Shown: in pieces, positions 7,249 to 16,467 of the stretch
Numbering within the stretch: position 1 is the stretch's first letter
How the letters are laid out: every line of letters begins with the position of its first letter
Assembly: GCF_009792235.1 (NCBI RefSeq)
Contig: NZ_CP046973.1
Coordinates: forward strand, 4,650,001-4,714,000
Length of the DNA: 64,000 nt
Reading direction: 5' to 3'
From: Microcystis aeruginosa FD4
GTDB lineage: Bacteria; Cyanobacteriota; Cyanobacteriia; Cyanobacteriales; Microcystaceae
Notes under the pieces: model-generated
The model's database searches: none
What the model saw: the letters and a program-made list of their open reading frames with translations, nothing else
Told to the model about the DNA's origin: nothing
Translations under genes and position numbers: made by a program

Positions 7249-8976
7249 TCAAGCTAAAGAAATACCTTTGCGTTTAAATTTTAAGCCCTTTTTGGAGGAT
7301 TTTGTGGCGGTTTCCCCCGCCAGGATTTTGGCTTCTTGTTCCTGTTTTTCGATAACGGGTAATCTAAAAATTACGCCCGCGAATATCCAGTAATAAACGC
7401 CGACAGGATCCGTATCGAGGGCATACCAATAGGGAAGATAGGCAACAAAGAGCAGCAAAACCCAATAACTACCGGCAAAACCTCGCAGAGTCGGATCTTT
7501 GAGGGAACGATAGGTGCGAAAGGCCAGATAAACTAGATGGGTCATAAATATCATGTACAAGGTAAAACCAATGTATCCCAACTCGAATAAAACTTTACTG
7601 TGATAGGTTTCCACAAAAGAAATATCACCGAAAACCCTAGCAGAAGCTGTGGCCACACCAAGTCCACGACCTAAAATACCGCCCTGATTACGGATCGCAA
7701 AATCCAACTGTTCTTGAATAAAAGCGGTGGGGGGACTCTGTTGCCAACGGCCGATGGCACTATCGTAGCGTTGTTGGACAAAATCGGGGTTAAGGAAAGA
7801 AAAACCGATAGCTAGAAGTAAAGTGGCGGCAAAAATGATCGGCAAAAATCTTTTTAAGTTAGCGATTTGTCCCGTAAGAATCGTCATCAGACCAATAATC
7901 ATCGGTACGGCAAAGAAAGCTAATCTTTGCCCAGAGATCACTGCATTAATAAAAACTAGGGTTAAACCCACCAGGGCTGCTAGTCGCCATTTTTGGGAAG
8001 TTTCACTAAAGGCACTGGCATAACAAATTACGGCACTAGAGACCAAAAACCAGGCCCAGTGCCAGGGGGAAACAAAGGTACCCGGTAGACGGATCATATT
8101 CACTTCCGGGCTATAAACTAATGCCCCGCCGACCAAACACCTTGCCTCTAAGGTGGCTTTGTATAGTAAATCACCCGCGTAGCCTCTAGTTCCTACACAA
8201 CGACCGGTTTTCAGCATCCAGTATTGCATTAGTCCTAGGACACAACAAATAATCGCTACAGTCACTAAGAGACGACCAAAAAATAATAGGGTGGGTTTGT
8301 CTTTGATTAAGTAATAAGTGCAGAAGATCAAGGGGACATAACCTAGCAAAACTTTAAATCCTAATAGTCCTTGCAGAAAAGTCTCACTTGGCCGACAGGG
8401 AATTGCGCTCAAACGGCCATCCCTAAACACACTCATCCCAGCCACGGAGTCGCAGGTGGGCAAAAATTGTCTCTGTAAATTGACGGCTAATAGACAGACT
8501 ACACAGAAAACAAAGATTAATAATAGGGTTGTACCTAATTGTTTCGGGACAATAATCGGTAATCGCTTTTTTCGACATTCTAAAACTAAGGCGATTAAAG
8601 CGGGTAGATAAAAGATATCTTTACTTAGCTGGAGGATTTGACCACCCCCCAACCAATAGATGATAGTGCCATTGAAGGGGAGATAGATAATAAATGCCCA
8701 AAGAGCCGTGCGAGGATAGCTAAAGGAGAAAACTCCTAAAATTAAGGCTAAACTTACGGCAGCTCCTATCTTGGCATCAAATAATAAGCTGAGGGGTAAT
8801 CCGAGCAAAATTGCCACACAAATGGCAAAAATAATCAACCCCGTTAACTTTTGTTTCTTTTGCCTTTCTTCTTTTTTGAGGGCAAATTTCTCTTTGATGT
8901 TAAGCGGGGGACTATCAGCTTTTGTTTGGCCTTGTTTATTCTTTTTTTTCTGGCGATCGATACTTAGTCCAGTCAT
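7249..8976 (-). CDS. O-antigen ligase / Wzy-like polysaccharide polymerase
   Basis: A 575-residue integral membrane protein with a basic cytoplasmic N-terminus of about 45 residues, then ten or more hydrophobic segments and a large periplasmic loop in the last third (about residues 395-450, from FVQQRYDSAIGRWQQ to FVETYHSK). This topology and the RGLGVATAS/ETYHS region are typical of the Wzy_C/O-antigen ligase superfamily, which polymerises or ligates lipid-linked glycans on the outer side of the plasma membrane. An AAGGGA site precedes the ATG. It sits upstream of GT2 and GT4 genes on the same strand, so it is likely part of the same polysaccharide pathway. Polymerase and ligase cannot be told apart from sequence alone. 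Confidence 0.82.
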   Translation of the reverse strand: MTGLSIDRQKKKNKQGQTKADSPPLNIKEKFALKKEERQKKQKLTGLIIFAICVAILLGLPLSLLFDAKIGAAVSLALILGVFSFSYPRTALWAFIIYLPFNGTIIYWLGGGQILQLSKDIFYLPALIALVLECRKKRLPIIVPKQLGTTLLLIFVFCVVCLLAVNLQRQFLPTCDSVAGMSVFRDGRLSAIPCRPSETFLQGLLGFKVLLGYVPLIFCTYYLIKDKPTLLFFGRLLVTVAIICCVLGLMQYWMLKTGRCVGTRGYAGDLLYKATLEARCLVGGALVYSPEVNMIRLPGTFVSPWHWAWFLVSSAVICYASAFSETSQKWRLAALVGLTLVFINAVISGQRLAFFAVPMIIGLMTILTGQIANLKRFLPIIFAATLLLAIGFSFLNPDFVQQRYDSAIGRWQQSPPTAFIQEQLDFAIRNQGGILGRGLGVATASARVFGDISFVETYHSKVLFELGYIGFTLYMIFMTHLVYLAFRTYRSLKDPTLRGFAGSYWVLLLFVAYLPYWYALDTDPVGVYYWIFAGVIFRLPVIEKQEQEAKILAGETATKSSKKGLKFKRKGISLA

Positions 8977-9033
8977 AATTATCCCTTGCTAGGCTAGGCT
9001 AAGGGCATTATAATCCCTGTCCCCCTCGATCGA

Positions 9034-10473
9034 CTACAAAAGATAGCTTCGCACCGCTTCCACTAGCCTTTCTGTCCAAAAATTGGCTAATTCTAGGGTT
9101 TCCGCTTCCACCATCACCCGAATTAGTGGTTCTGTCCCAGAAGCGCGCACCAAAATTCGGCCTTTTTCTGCCATGGCTGTCTCAGCTTTGCGGATTTCTC
9201 GCCGCAAAGGTTCACATTGCTGCCAATTACGTCGCACTTCTCTATCTTCCACCCGCACATTGCGTAAAATCTGCGGATAGGTGACAAAGCTATGATCGAC
9301 TAAATTAGCCAGGGAAGATCCAGATTTCTGCAATAAAGCCGCTAAATGTAGGGCGGTTTGCATTCCATCCCCAGAAACGCCGTAATGATGGCAGAGAATA
9401 TGACCAGATTGTTCACCCCCTAGCATGGCTCCAGTTTCCCACATTTGCGCCTGAACGTGCTGATCGCCCACGGCAGTCCGCAAGAATTGACCCCCCAGTT
9501 TTTGCCAAGCGCGTTCAAAGCCTAAATTAGCCATCACCGTTGCTACTAATAACCCATCCGGTAGCTGTCCAGCTTCTAAGAGGGAACGACCCCAAAAATA
9601 GAGGATATAATCGCCATCTACTACTCTACCCTGACTATCCACGGCCAGGACTCGATCGGCATCGCCATCGAAGGCAAACCCTAAATCCGCTTGCTGATTA
9701 ATCACCGCCGCCTGTAAGCTTTCTAAATGGGTAGAACCACAATTAACGTTAATGCGATCGCCGTCGGCTCGATCATGTAAGCAGATAACTTCCGCCCCCA
9801 GAGTTTGGAATACTAAAGGTGCTAGGTTAACGGCTGCCCCCCAAGCTAGATCCAAAACTATTTTTAATCCCGATAGGTTAATATCCGTCCCGACGGAAGC
9901 AATCACAGCTTGATAATATTTTTGGATTAATTCGGGACAAAAAGTCGCTTTTCCCCAATTTACTGGTTTATCCGCTAATTCTAAATTGCCCCTTAAACCC
10001 GCTTCTATCTGTGCGGCTAAACTGCCAGATAATTTTAAACCGCTGCTGTCAAAAAATTTAATGCCGTTATCTTCAGGAGGATTATGACTGGCAGAAATCA
10101 TGATCCCCCCCATCGCTTCGCTTTCTCTGGTTAAATAGGCGACGCAGGGAGTGGGACATAATCCCAGTTGCCAGACTTCTATTCCCGCCCAAGTTAAACC
10201 CGCAGTGATAGCATTGGCTAACATATCACTGGAATTACGCGAATCTTGACCGATAATTACCGGTTTGGTGACACCAGCTTGATTTTTTAATACCTGTCCT
10301 GCCCAAAATCCGATTTGTAGCGCTAGGGGGGCAGTTAATAATTCTCCCACTTGGCCGCGGATTCCGTCCGTGCCAAACAGGGGTGATGGCGGTAATTCAA
10401 TCAAACCTGCTAAGGATAACAGGGGATGCGATCGAGCTTTTTGCCCATTTTGATACGATAGAGAAGCTACCAT
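9034..10473 (-). CDS. glmM: Phosphoglucosamine mutase
   Basis: The enzyme interconverts glucosamine-6-phosphate and glucosamine-1-phosphate on the way to UDP-GlcNAc, the precursor of peptidoglycan and other glycans. At 479 residues it is of normal length for cyanobacterial GlmM. The substrate loop FGTDGIRG is at about 33-40, the phosphoserine loop MISASHNPPEDNG at about 125-137 (Ser129 is the phosphorylated residue), the magnesium loop FDGDADRV near 270, and the phosphate-binding RASGTEPLIRVMVEA near the C-terminus. It has extra residues before the first motif, as many cyanobacterial homologues do. The gene is next to the polysaccharide genes, which consume its product, but it has its own start region. 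Confidence 0.95.
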   Translation of the reverse strand: MVASLSYQNGQKARSHPLLSLAGLIELPPSPLFGTDGIRGQVGELLTAPLALQIGFWAGQVLKNQAGVTKPVIIGQDSRNSSDMLANAITAGLTWAGIEVWQLGLCPTPCVAYLTRESEAMGGIMISASHNPPEDNGIKFFDSSGLKLSGSLAAQIEAGLRGNLELADKPVNWGKATFCPELIQKYYQAVIASVGTDINLSGLKIVLDLAWGAAVNLAPLVFQTLGAEVICLHDRADGDRINVNCGSTHLESLQAAVINQQADLGFAFDGDADRVLAVDSQGRVVDGDYILYFWGRSLLEAGQLPDGLLVATVMANLGFERAWQKLGGQFLRTAVGDQHVQAQMWETGAMLGGEQSGHILCHHYGVSGDGMQTALHLAALLQKSGSSLANLVDHSFVTYPQILRNVRVEDREVRRNWQQCEPLRREIRKAETAMAEKGRILVRASGTEPLIRVMVEAETLELANFWTERLVEAVRSYLL

Positions 10474-10582
10474 GGCCGATTCCTTTCCTCACACGACACA
10501 TTCAGAGAATAACATGATCACCGATTTTTTCAAATCAATGTTCCCAGTTGACCTTAATCCTCCTTTCAGGGTTCCTTACATC

Positions 10583-10942
10583 TGGTGTGGGGTGTGGGGT
10601 GTGGGGTGTGGGGTGTAGGGTGTGGGGTGTAGGGTGTGGGGTGTGGGGTGTGGGAATTATAAATTATAAATTATGAATTGGGGTGTGGGGTGATGGGGAA
10701 GTGGGGAAGTGGGGAAGTGGGGAAGTGGGGTGATGGGGAAGTGGGGAAGTGGGGAAGTGGGGTGATGGGGAAGTGGGGAAGTGGGGAAGTGGGGAAGTGG
10801 GGAAGTGGGGAAGCTGTCTCATCACCCTATCATCCCAAAACCCTATCACCCCAAAACCCTATCACCCCAAAACCCTATCACCCCAAAACCCTAAAACCCC
10901 AAAACCCTAAAACCCCAAAACCCTATCACCCTATCTCCTGTC
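10583..10942. repeat. G-rich minisatellites (GGGGTGT, GGGGAAGT, CCCCAAAACCCTA units)
   Basis: Three adjacent low-complexity arrays fill most of the gap between glmM and the next GT2 gene: GTGTGGG units (10583-10655), GGGGAAGT/GGGGTGAT units (10680-10812) and CACCCCAAAACCCTAT units (10820-10935). The plus strand of the first two has runs of G able to form quadruplexes. A short AT-rich core (attataaattataaattatgaatt, 10656-10680) separates the first two arrays; the same composite appears reverse-complemented near 21053-21120. Open frames inside are repeat artefacts. Confidence 0.85.
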
Positions 10943-11045
10943 TCCTGAATCCTGCTTCCTGAATGAAGATTGTTGATTTTTGCGGGAGGTCTAATCAAGG
11001 AACCTAGGTTATTTGGTAAGCTGAAACGGTAATCTTGACCCCCGA

Positions 11046-11987
11046 ATGCGCGTGCTGATCAGTGTTGTCATCCCTACCTACAATCGCCAAGCAATCTTAA
11101 AAAAATGTTTACTCGCCCTAGAAAATCAGCGTTTAACCGATAATAAGGTGGAAAACTACGAAATAGTCCTGGTCGATGATGGTTCTACCGATGGGACGAT
11201 CGCTTGGCTAGAAAGTCACAAAGCTAATTTACCCCATCTGCAACTGTGGCAACAGGACCACGGCGGACCAGCGATCGCTAGGAATCTGGGGGTAGAAAAA
11301 GCTAGTGGTGATACGATTATTTTTATCGATAGCGATCTGGTAGTGACAGAAAATTTTTTGCAAGCCCACGCCGATGCTTTAACCGCCGGGGCAGCAAGTC
11401 TCGGCAGTGATCGCTTATTTACCTACGGCACTGTCATTAATACCTGTAACTTTGACCATCCCACCAGTGAACCCTATAAAATCACCGATTTCTCCGCTGC
11501 CTATTTTGCCACGGGCAACGTAGCGATCGCTAAAAAATGGTTATTAGCAGCGGGATTATTTGATACCCAGTTTCAACTCTACGGTTGGGAAGATTTAGAA
11601 TTAGGGATGAGATTGAAGCAATTAGGACTAAAATTAATCAAATGTCCAGAAGCCGTTGGTTATCATTGGCATCCCCCCTTTAATCTCGCTCAAATTCCCA
11701 ATCTCATCGATAAGGAAATTCAACGGGGACGAATGGGAGTGCTTTTTTATCAAAAACATCCCACCTGGGAAGTGCGGATGATGATTCAAATGACTTGGAT
11801 TCATCGACTGTTGTGGGGTTTACTTTCCCTAGGAGGAACCCTGAATGAACGCAGCCTCTCCCCGCTGTTGCAATGGTTAATCGATCGAGGTAAACCGCAA
11901 TTAGCCCTAGAAATTGCCCGCATTTTTCTCAATTGGTACAACGTGCGCGGCGTTTATCAAGCTTATCGGGAAATGCAGCTTCAGTGA
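11046..11987 (+). CDS. Glycosyltransferase family 2 protein
   Basis: A 313-residue GT-A enzyme beginning SVVIPTYNRQAILKKCLLALENQ, with VDDGSTDGTIAWL (UDP-sugar contact), the DxD-like FIDSDLVVTENFL near residue 95 and GWEDLELGMRLKQLGL near 182, which supplies the catalytic acid/base position. The C-terminal third is helical and rich in Trp, as in the cyanobacterial branch that acts on lipid-linked saccharides. It is oriented away from glmM and stands alone. The sugar and acceptor are unknown. Confidence 0.88.
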   Translation: MRVLISVVIPTYNRQAILKKCLLALENQRLTDNKVENYEIVLVDDGSTDGTIAWLESHKANLPHLQLWQQDHGGPAIARNLGVEKASGDTIIFIDSDLVVTENFLQAHADALTAGAASLGSDRLFTYGTVINTCNFDHPTSEPYKITDFSAAYFATGNVAIAKKWLLAAGLFDTQFQLYGWEDLELGMRLKQLGLKLIKCPEAVGYHWHPPFNLAQIPNLIDKEIQRGRMGVLFYQKHPTWEVRMMIQMTWIHRLLWGLLSLGGTLNERSLSPLLQWLIDRGKPQLALEIARIFLNWYNVRGVYQAYREMQLQ

Positions 11988-12310
11988 AATGTCTTACCGA
12001 ACACCGCTGACAGCGTTTCTCATAAAGATGAGGTATGACTGGATTTGGCATCGACCATCGACTCCCTAAAACCAGAGACTTTGTACCTCACCGTCGAGAT
12101 AACTGCGATAAAGATCAACATTGGCCGAGAAAAAACAGAATATTTTCTTTCTTTTTCTGATAATTGCTGCCACAATCAAAAGCAATCGGCATAGAGAGCA
12201 GCGGTTTCGAGGCTCGATTGCCGAAAATACTGACCAAGTTTGCCCCTTGTTAATTATCGTCTGAGATTGGGCATATTAGAAGTAAATTTTCTTATAGGAG
12301 GAATCCCACA

Positions 12311-13795
12311 ATGAGTATCGTCGATATTTTAATCGGTTTTGTCGGTGGAGGTGCGATCGGGGGTGGGGCTTTATATACCCTCCAACAGGGAAAAATCAGG
12401 GAAGCACTGCAAAAATATGAGAAAATTCGGGCGGCTTTAGGTGAAACCGAAGCGGAGTTAAAAGATACCAAAGGACAGTTAAAAATACTCGATCTCTCCG
12501 AAGAACGGATTCGCAATATCGAAGCCACCTATAGAGAAGAAGTGGCTAAATTGCAGAAAGAGTTAGAAGATAGCCAAGGGCGTTTACCAGAGGCAGCCAG
12601 CGCAAATCCCGCTCAAGCCGTGGAAGTTGCCTATAAAACCCAAATTCAGGAACTTCAACAGGAATACGAAGCTAAAATCGAGGAATTGCGCCAAAGCTAT
12701 CAAAGTCAAATTCAAGAGATGATAGACGGGAAGCAAGGGGAAATGGAGTCCCTGCGTCAAAGTCAACAGACGCAGATTCTAGAATTAGAAAATGGCTATC
12801 AGTCGCAAATTCAACAACGAGAACAGGGTTATCAAAGCCAACTGTTAGAACCAGAAAACGCCCGCCAAGCAGTAGTGGCGGAACTGCCCATTCAAGAAGA
12901 TGATCAAATCACTGAAATCGTCGAACCCTGGGATGATTTCCCCGATAGTCCCAGTGCCGAAGAAATGAATCCTTTTGATGGTTTTGTCACTGAAGAAACC
13001 CTAGGATTAGAACCAGAATTTGCTCCTGAAGCGCTGGTAGAAACGCCCATTTCTGAATCAGAGTTCGCCAGTGAAGTGAATCCTTTTGATGGTTTCGTCA
13101 CTGAAGAAACCCTAGATTCGGCAGCAGAATTAACTCCTGAGATGGAGATGTTTGGCGGCTTTGAAAGCCTAGAAGGAAATCTGGAAATAGAACCAGAATT
13201 CGCCCCAGCAATGGAGACATTTGACGGTTTAAACGGCAGGGAAGAAACCTTAGTTTCTCCAGAAGAAATGACTATGGTTGAAGATTTTCCCGTCATGGAA
13301 GAACAAGCAATATCTGACTGGGAGATGTCCGCTGCTGAGATAGAATTTCTCAAGGCTCTACAATTAGAGGAAGAAACTAGAACGATCAGTAACCTAGAAG
13401 AATTATCAGGTAATTACAATCAGAGCTTCAGTCAAGAAACCGTTATCAGTGACACCAGTTTCTCTGATTTATTACTCACCGACGCAGAAAAATTCGCTGA
13501 TGATCAAAATTTTCTAGATGAGTTATTTGCCGATACTGCTGACAGCAATAGCTCCGAATTATTCGATCCTTTTGCTGAAGAAACCCCTAAAGTTGAAGCT
13601 AACGACAAAAAAGGTTCTTCTGTTCTGAGTAACCAAGAAGAACTAGATTTCTTCAGTATGTTGGATAATGAAGAAACGGGAAATCTAGAATCCCTGCCTT
13701 CTGAGGAAGAACTGTCCCTTGATGATCTATTTAGCGATGATTTATTCTCGGATGGGGACAATAGCAAAACCACGACGCTAGAATCTCATCAGTAG
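12311..13795 (+). CDS. Membrane-anchored coiled-coil protein with acidic repeats, unknown function
   Basis: No known catalytic domain is visible. The 494-residue product starts with a glycine-rich hydrophobic segment (ILIGFVGGGAIGGGALYTL), then has a long charged coiled coil (about 20-190) with repeated QSQIQE/YQSQ heptad-like units, and a strongly acidic C-terminal half with repeated NPFDGFVTEETL and FDGF-type segments. An excellent ribosome site, AGGAGG, ends 10 bases before the ATG, so it is probably well expressed. The layout suggests a membrane-tethered structural or scaffolding protein. The preceding 323-base gap contains no other recognisable feature. GC and codon use look like the rest of the window. 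Confidence 0.8.
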   Translation: MSIVDILIGFVGGGAIGGGALYTLQQGKIREALQKYEKIRAALGETEAELKDTKGQLKILDLSEERIRNIEATYREEVAKLQKELEDSQGRLPEAASANPAQAVEVAYKTQIQELQQEYEAKIEELRQSYQSQIQEMIDGKQGEMESLRQSQQTQILELENGYQSQIQQREQGYQSQLLEPENARQAVVAELPIQEDDQITEIVEPWDDFPDSPSAEEMNPFDGFVTEETLGLEPEFAPEALVETPISESEFASEVNPFDGFVTEETLDSAAELTPEMEMFGGFESLEGNLEIEPEFAPAMETFDGLNGREETLVSPEEMTMVEDFPVMEEQAISDWEMSAAEIEFLKALQLEEETRTISNLEELSGNYNQSFSQETVISDTSFSDLLLTDAEKFADDQNFLDELFADTADSNSSELFDPFAEETPKVEANDKKGSSVLSNQEELDFFSMLDNEETGNLESLPSEEELSLDDLFSDDLFSDGDNSKTTTLESHQ

Positions 13796-14275
13796 GCAGA
13801 TTGCCCGCTATGAAGGCAGAAGACAGAATTTCTTCCCCGCCCGATTTCTGGCTTCTGACTTTCTTGCCTCAAAGTGACGACCGACTCCCCAAAACGAAAA
13901 CCTCATAAGCTGTTGACTATCTAAATTACTCGTTAAGATTGCAGGGGAGCGCTGGAGCTGCGGAGCGGGGAGAAGTAGTTTGAGCATTTGTACTAAAATT
14001 TCCAATACGCAGTTTAAATTCAGTACAGCTTACCTCACCATTAATACTAAATCCTGTTTAAAAGGTATAGGGGAGCGGGGAGTGGGGAGTGGGGAGTGGG
14101 GAGTGGGGAGAAACAATCGATAACTTGGGAGTTAATCACACTATTAAAAACAAATTTGCTATCAAAATCTAGCATCTGTAGGGATTTTCTCCCATCTATG
14201 GCAGTTATCTTAATGATGAGGTAGGAAGTTTTCCTTTTAGGGGAGTCAGTCCTCGGTCGTCGATGGCAAATTAGG
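13796..14275. other. 480-bp gap with short GGGGAGT repeats
   Basis: The stretch holds a small GGGGAGTG/GGGGAGCG array at 14068-14112 and no credible gene. It separates the convergent coiled-coil gene and the GT41 cluster, so it should contain terminators for both, but I see no clear one. Confidence 0.5.
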
Positions 14276-16450
14276 TTAGACTTCATCTTGATGGGAAAGG
14301 CTGTAAATATTCCACATTTGTTGATAAGCAGTTTCTAAATCTCTGGTAAATTGTTTAGCATTCCAGAGGGGAGATGTATGACGAGACTTTCGGAGTTTAC
14401 AACGGACTTCTTCTCTTAAATTTTTATCCAATCCTAACTTAATTCCCCACTGCACATATTCTTCATCACTCCAAGCTATACCCTCGGTTATTCCCGCATT
14501 CATCATTAAAGTATAACCGTTGCGTGATGACCATTGTTGCCCCACTTTAACCACCAGAGGAATTCCCATCCAGAGGGTTTCTAGGGTGGTTGTACCACCA
14601 TTAAAGGGATAGGTATCCAAAACCACATCAGCGATGGCTAAATTTGCCCTGTAGGTTTCCGTATTATAGAGAGGAACCATCTTAATTCGATTAGTTTCTA
14701 CCCCAACTTCTGCAGCAATTTGACAGCATAAATCCCAGAGGGAATTAGCATCAGCAACTCCCTGAATCAGGAAATAACTATTAGGTACGGATTTGATGAT
14801 TTGCATTTGTAAGCGAATCATCGCCGGATTACGCTTAATTGCTGTTTGAGAACTTAGATAAATAACCGCATCGTTATTAATACCTAAATTTTCTCTTCGC
14901 AGGGTAGGAACTGCAATTTCAAACCCATCCACAGCGACGAAAGCATCAGGTAAACGCCAGATTTTTTCTTGATAATATTCTTGGGCATTTTCTGGCAATA
15001 CATAAGGGTCTGCTAAAAGATAATCTACTGAGGGTAAACCGGAACCATCAAAACCTAACCAGTTAACTTGAATAGGGGCAGGTTTAAGGGCAATAACTTG
15101 GGCGACAATTGCTCCAGTACCACTATCTAAATCTATCAGAATATCGATGTTATCTTCTTTAATTTTGCGGTAGGTTGCTAAGGAATCAGCAGTAGCATGA
15201 TAGATTTTATCTGCGGGATTAGAAAACCATTTTTTAGTTATTTCATCCACAGGTTGACTCACCAGATAAAGGTGAATATCAAACTGCTCACGATTGTGAT
15301 AACTAATAGTCCAACGACTCAATAAACCCACGGGATGACGTTTTAAGCTTTGGGCAATGTAACCAATTTTAATTTTTTTATTTGCATTATCTTCTCTAGG
15401 TTTGTCAAAACTTTCCTCCTGAAAACCTAGCATTGCTTTGTAGGTTTCTTGAAAAAAACTGCCAATCTGATTTAAAATTAGTCGATTCTCTTTCGGGTTA
15501 TCTTCATAGTAAGAAATCGGATTCATAACTGTTAGTAACGCTTCCCGCACTAAGGGATGTATATCTTGAGGTTTTTCTTGTAAGAATTGTCTAATTAAAT
15601 GTTTATACTCTTGACAAATACTAGGAATGTCATTCCATTTTGAGGATCGCAAAGAAGCATTAAAGAGAAGAGATTGACTAAACATTTTTAAATCAATGGT
15701 TTGACTTTTATCTTGCAACTTATTGACTAAATTTATGGCTTTTTCATAGTCAGGTAAAGAGATATAAAACCAAAACAGATTAACCGCTAAGTACCAACTT
15801 TCGGGATAAAGGGGAAGAAAAGCTTCCGCTAAGTCAACGGAATAAATAGGTTGATATTTCTCAAAAGCAAAGCTTCCGGTAATAGTTATGACGTGATTAA
15901 GTAATTCTAGAGAATTGTCAAGATAGGGTAAACTTAACCGAACTAATTCTATGGTATATTCATGAGCGTAAGGTATGACGGCAATTACTACCCTTTCCAA
16001 TAATTGAGAGTTAACTGAACCCTGAGTAATTAATTCTAGTATTTGCCATTCTTGCAGTTGTTGAGGATGAAATCTATTTAATTTAATTTCAACGAGAGTT
16101 AAATGCAGTAAATTATCGAGATAACTGGGATTAATTTCCTGTAGATGTTTACGAATTAACCAACTGATTTCTAGATTTTCTAACTCTAATTGTCGGTTAG
16201 CTTCGGCTGCTAAAATATTGCTTAATTCTAGCATCCATGAATCAGTTTCCTGTTCTTCTACTTGAGTGAAAACAAATAACCAAGTAGCTTGTGCTTCTTC
16301 TTCCCTAGCTTCCAAAAGATAGGATAATCCTAAATACCAATAATGACTAATTTCTAGGGGTTCTCTTTCTATCAGTTCTTGATAAAACTGGCTAACAATA
16401 TCGTATTGATTGTTTTCTAAAGCGGTTTTAACTTCATTGTGCCAAGACAT
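14276..16450 (-). CDS. GT41-like O-GlcNAc transferase (SPINDLY type), paralogue 3
   Basis: A 724-residue protein with a helical, TPR-like N-terminal half starting MSWHNEVKTALENNQYDIV and YWYLGLSYLLEAREEEAQ, and a C-terminal glycosyltransferase 41 domain from about residue 355. The domain includes KIGYIAQSLKRHPVGLLSRW, DILIDLDSGTG, APIQVNWLGFDGSGLPSVDYLLAD, VLDTYPFNGGTTTLETLWMGIPLV and GQQWSSRNGYTLM, the UDP-GlcNAc-binding and catalytic segments of OGT/SPY-type enzymes. It probably glycosylates proteins in the cytoplasm on Ser or Thr. It is the last of three tandem paralogues, 17 bases after the previous one, in one transcription unit. The acceptor is unknown. Confidence 0.85.
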   Translation of the reverse strand: MSWHNEVKTALENNQYDIVSQFYQELIEREPLEISHYWYLGLSYLLEAREEEAQATWLFVFTQVEEQETDSWMLELSNILAAEANRQLELENLEISWLIRKHLQEINPSYLDNLLHLTLVEIKLNRFHPQQLQEWQILELITQGSVNSQLLERVVIAVIPYAHEYTIELVRLSLPYLDNSLELLNHVITITGSFAFEKYQPIYSVDLAEAFLPLYPESWYLAVNLFWFYISLPDYEKAINLVNKLQDKSQTIDLKMFSQSLLFNASLRSSKWNDIPSICQEYKHLIRQFLQEKPQDIHPLVREALLTVMNPISYYEDNPKENRLILNQIGSFFQETYKAMLGFQEESFDKPREDNANKKIKIGYIAQSLKRHPVGLLSRWTISYHNREQFDIHLYLVSQPVDEITKKWFSNPADKIYHATADSLATYRKIKEDNIDILIDLDSGTGAIVAQVIALKPAPIQVNWLGFDGSGLPSVDYLLADPYVLPENAQEYYQEKIWRLPDAFVAVDGFEIAVPTLRRENLGINNDAVIYLSSQTAIKRNPAMIRLQMQIIKSVPNSYFLIQGVADANSLWDLCCQIAAEVGVETNRIKMVPLYNTETYRANLAIADVVLDTYPFNGGTTTLETLWMGIPLVVKVGQQWSSRNGYTLMMNAGITEGIAWSDEEYVQWGIKLGLDKNLREEVRCKLRKSRHTSPLWNAKQFTRDLETAYQQMWNIYSLSHQDEV

Positions 16451-16467
16451 GATTTAATTCTCCCTGA

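Noticed and set aside
10664..10962. Frames on both strands in the G-rich arrays
   Set aside because: They are translations of minisatellite DNA (PTSPLPHF and GEVGKWG repeats).
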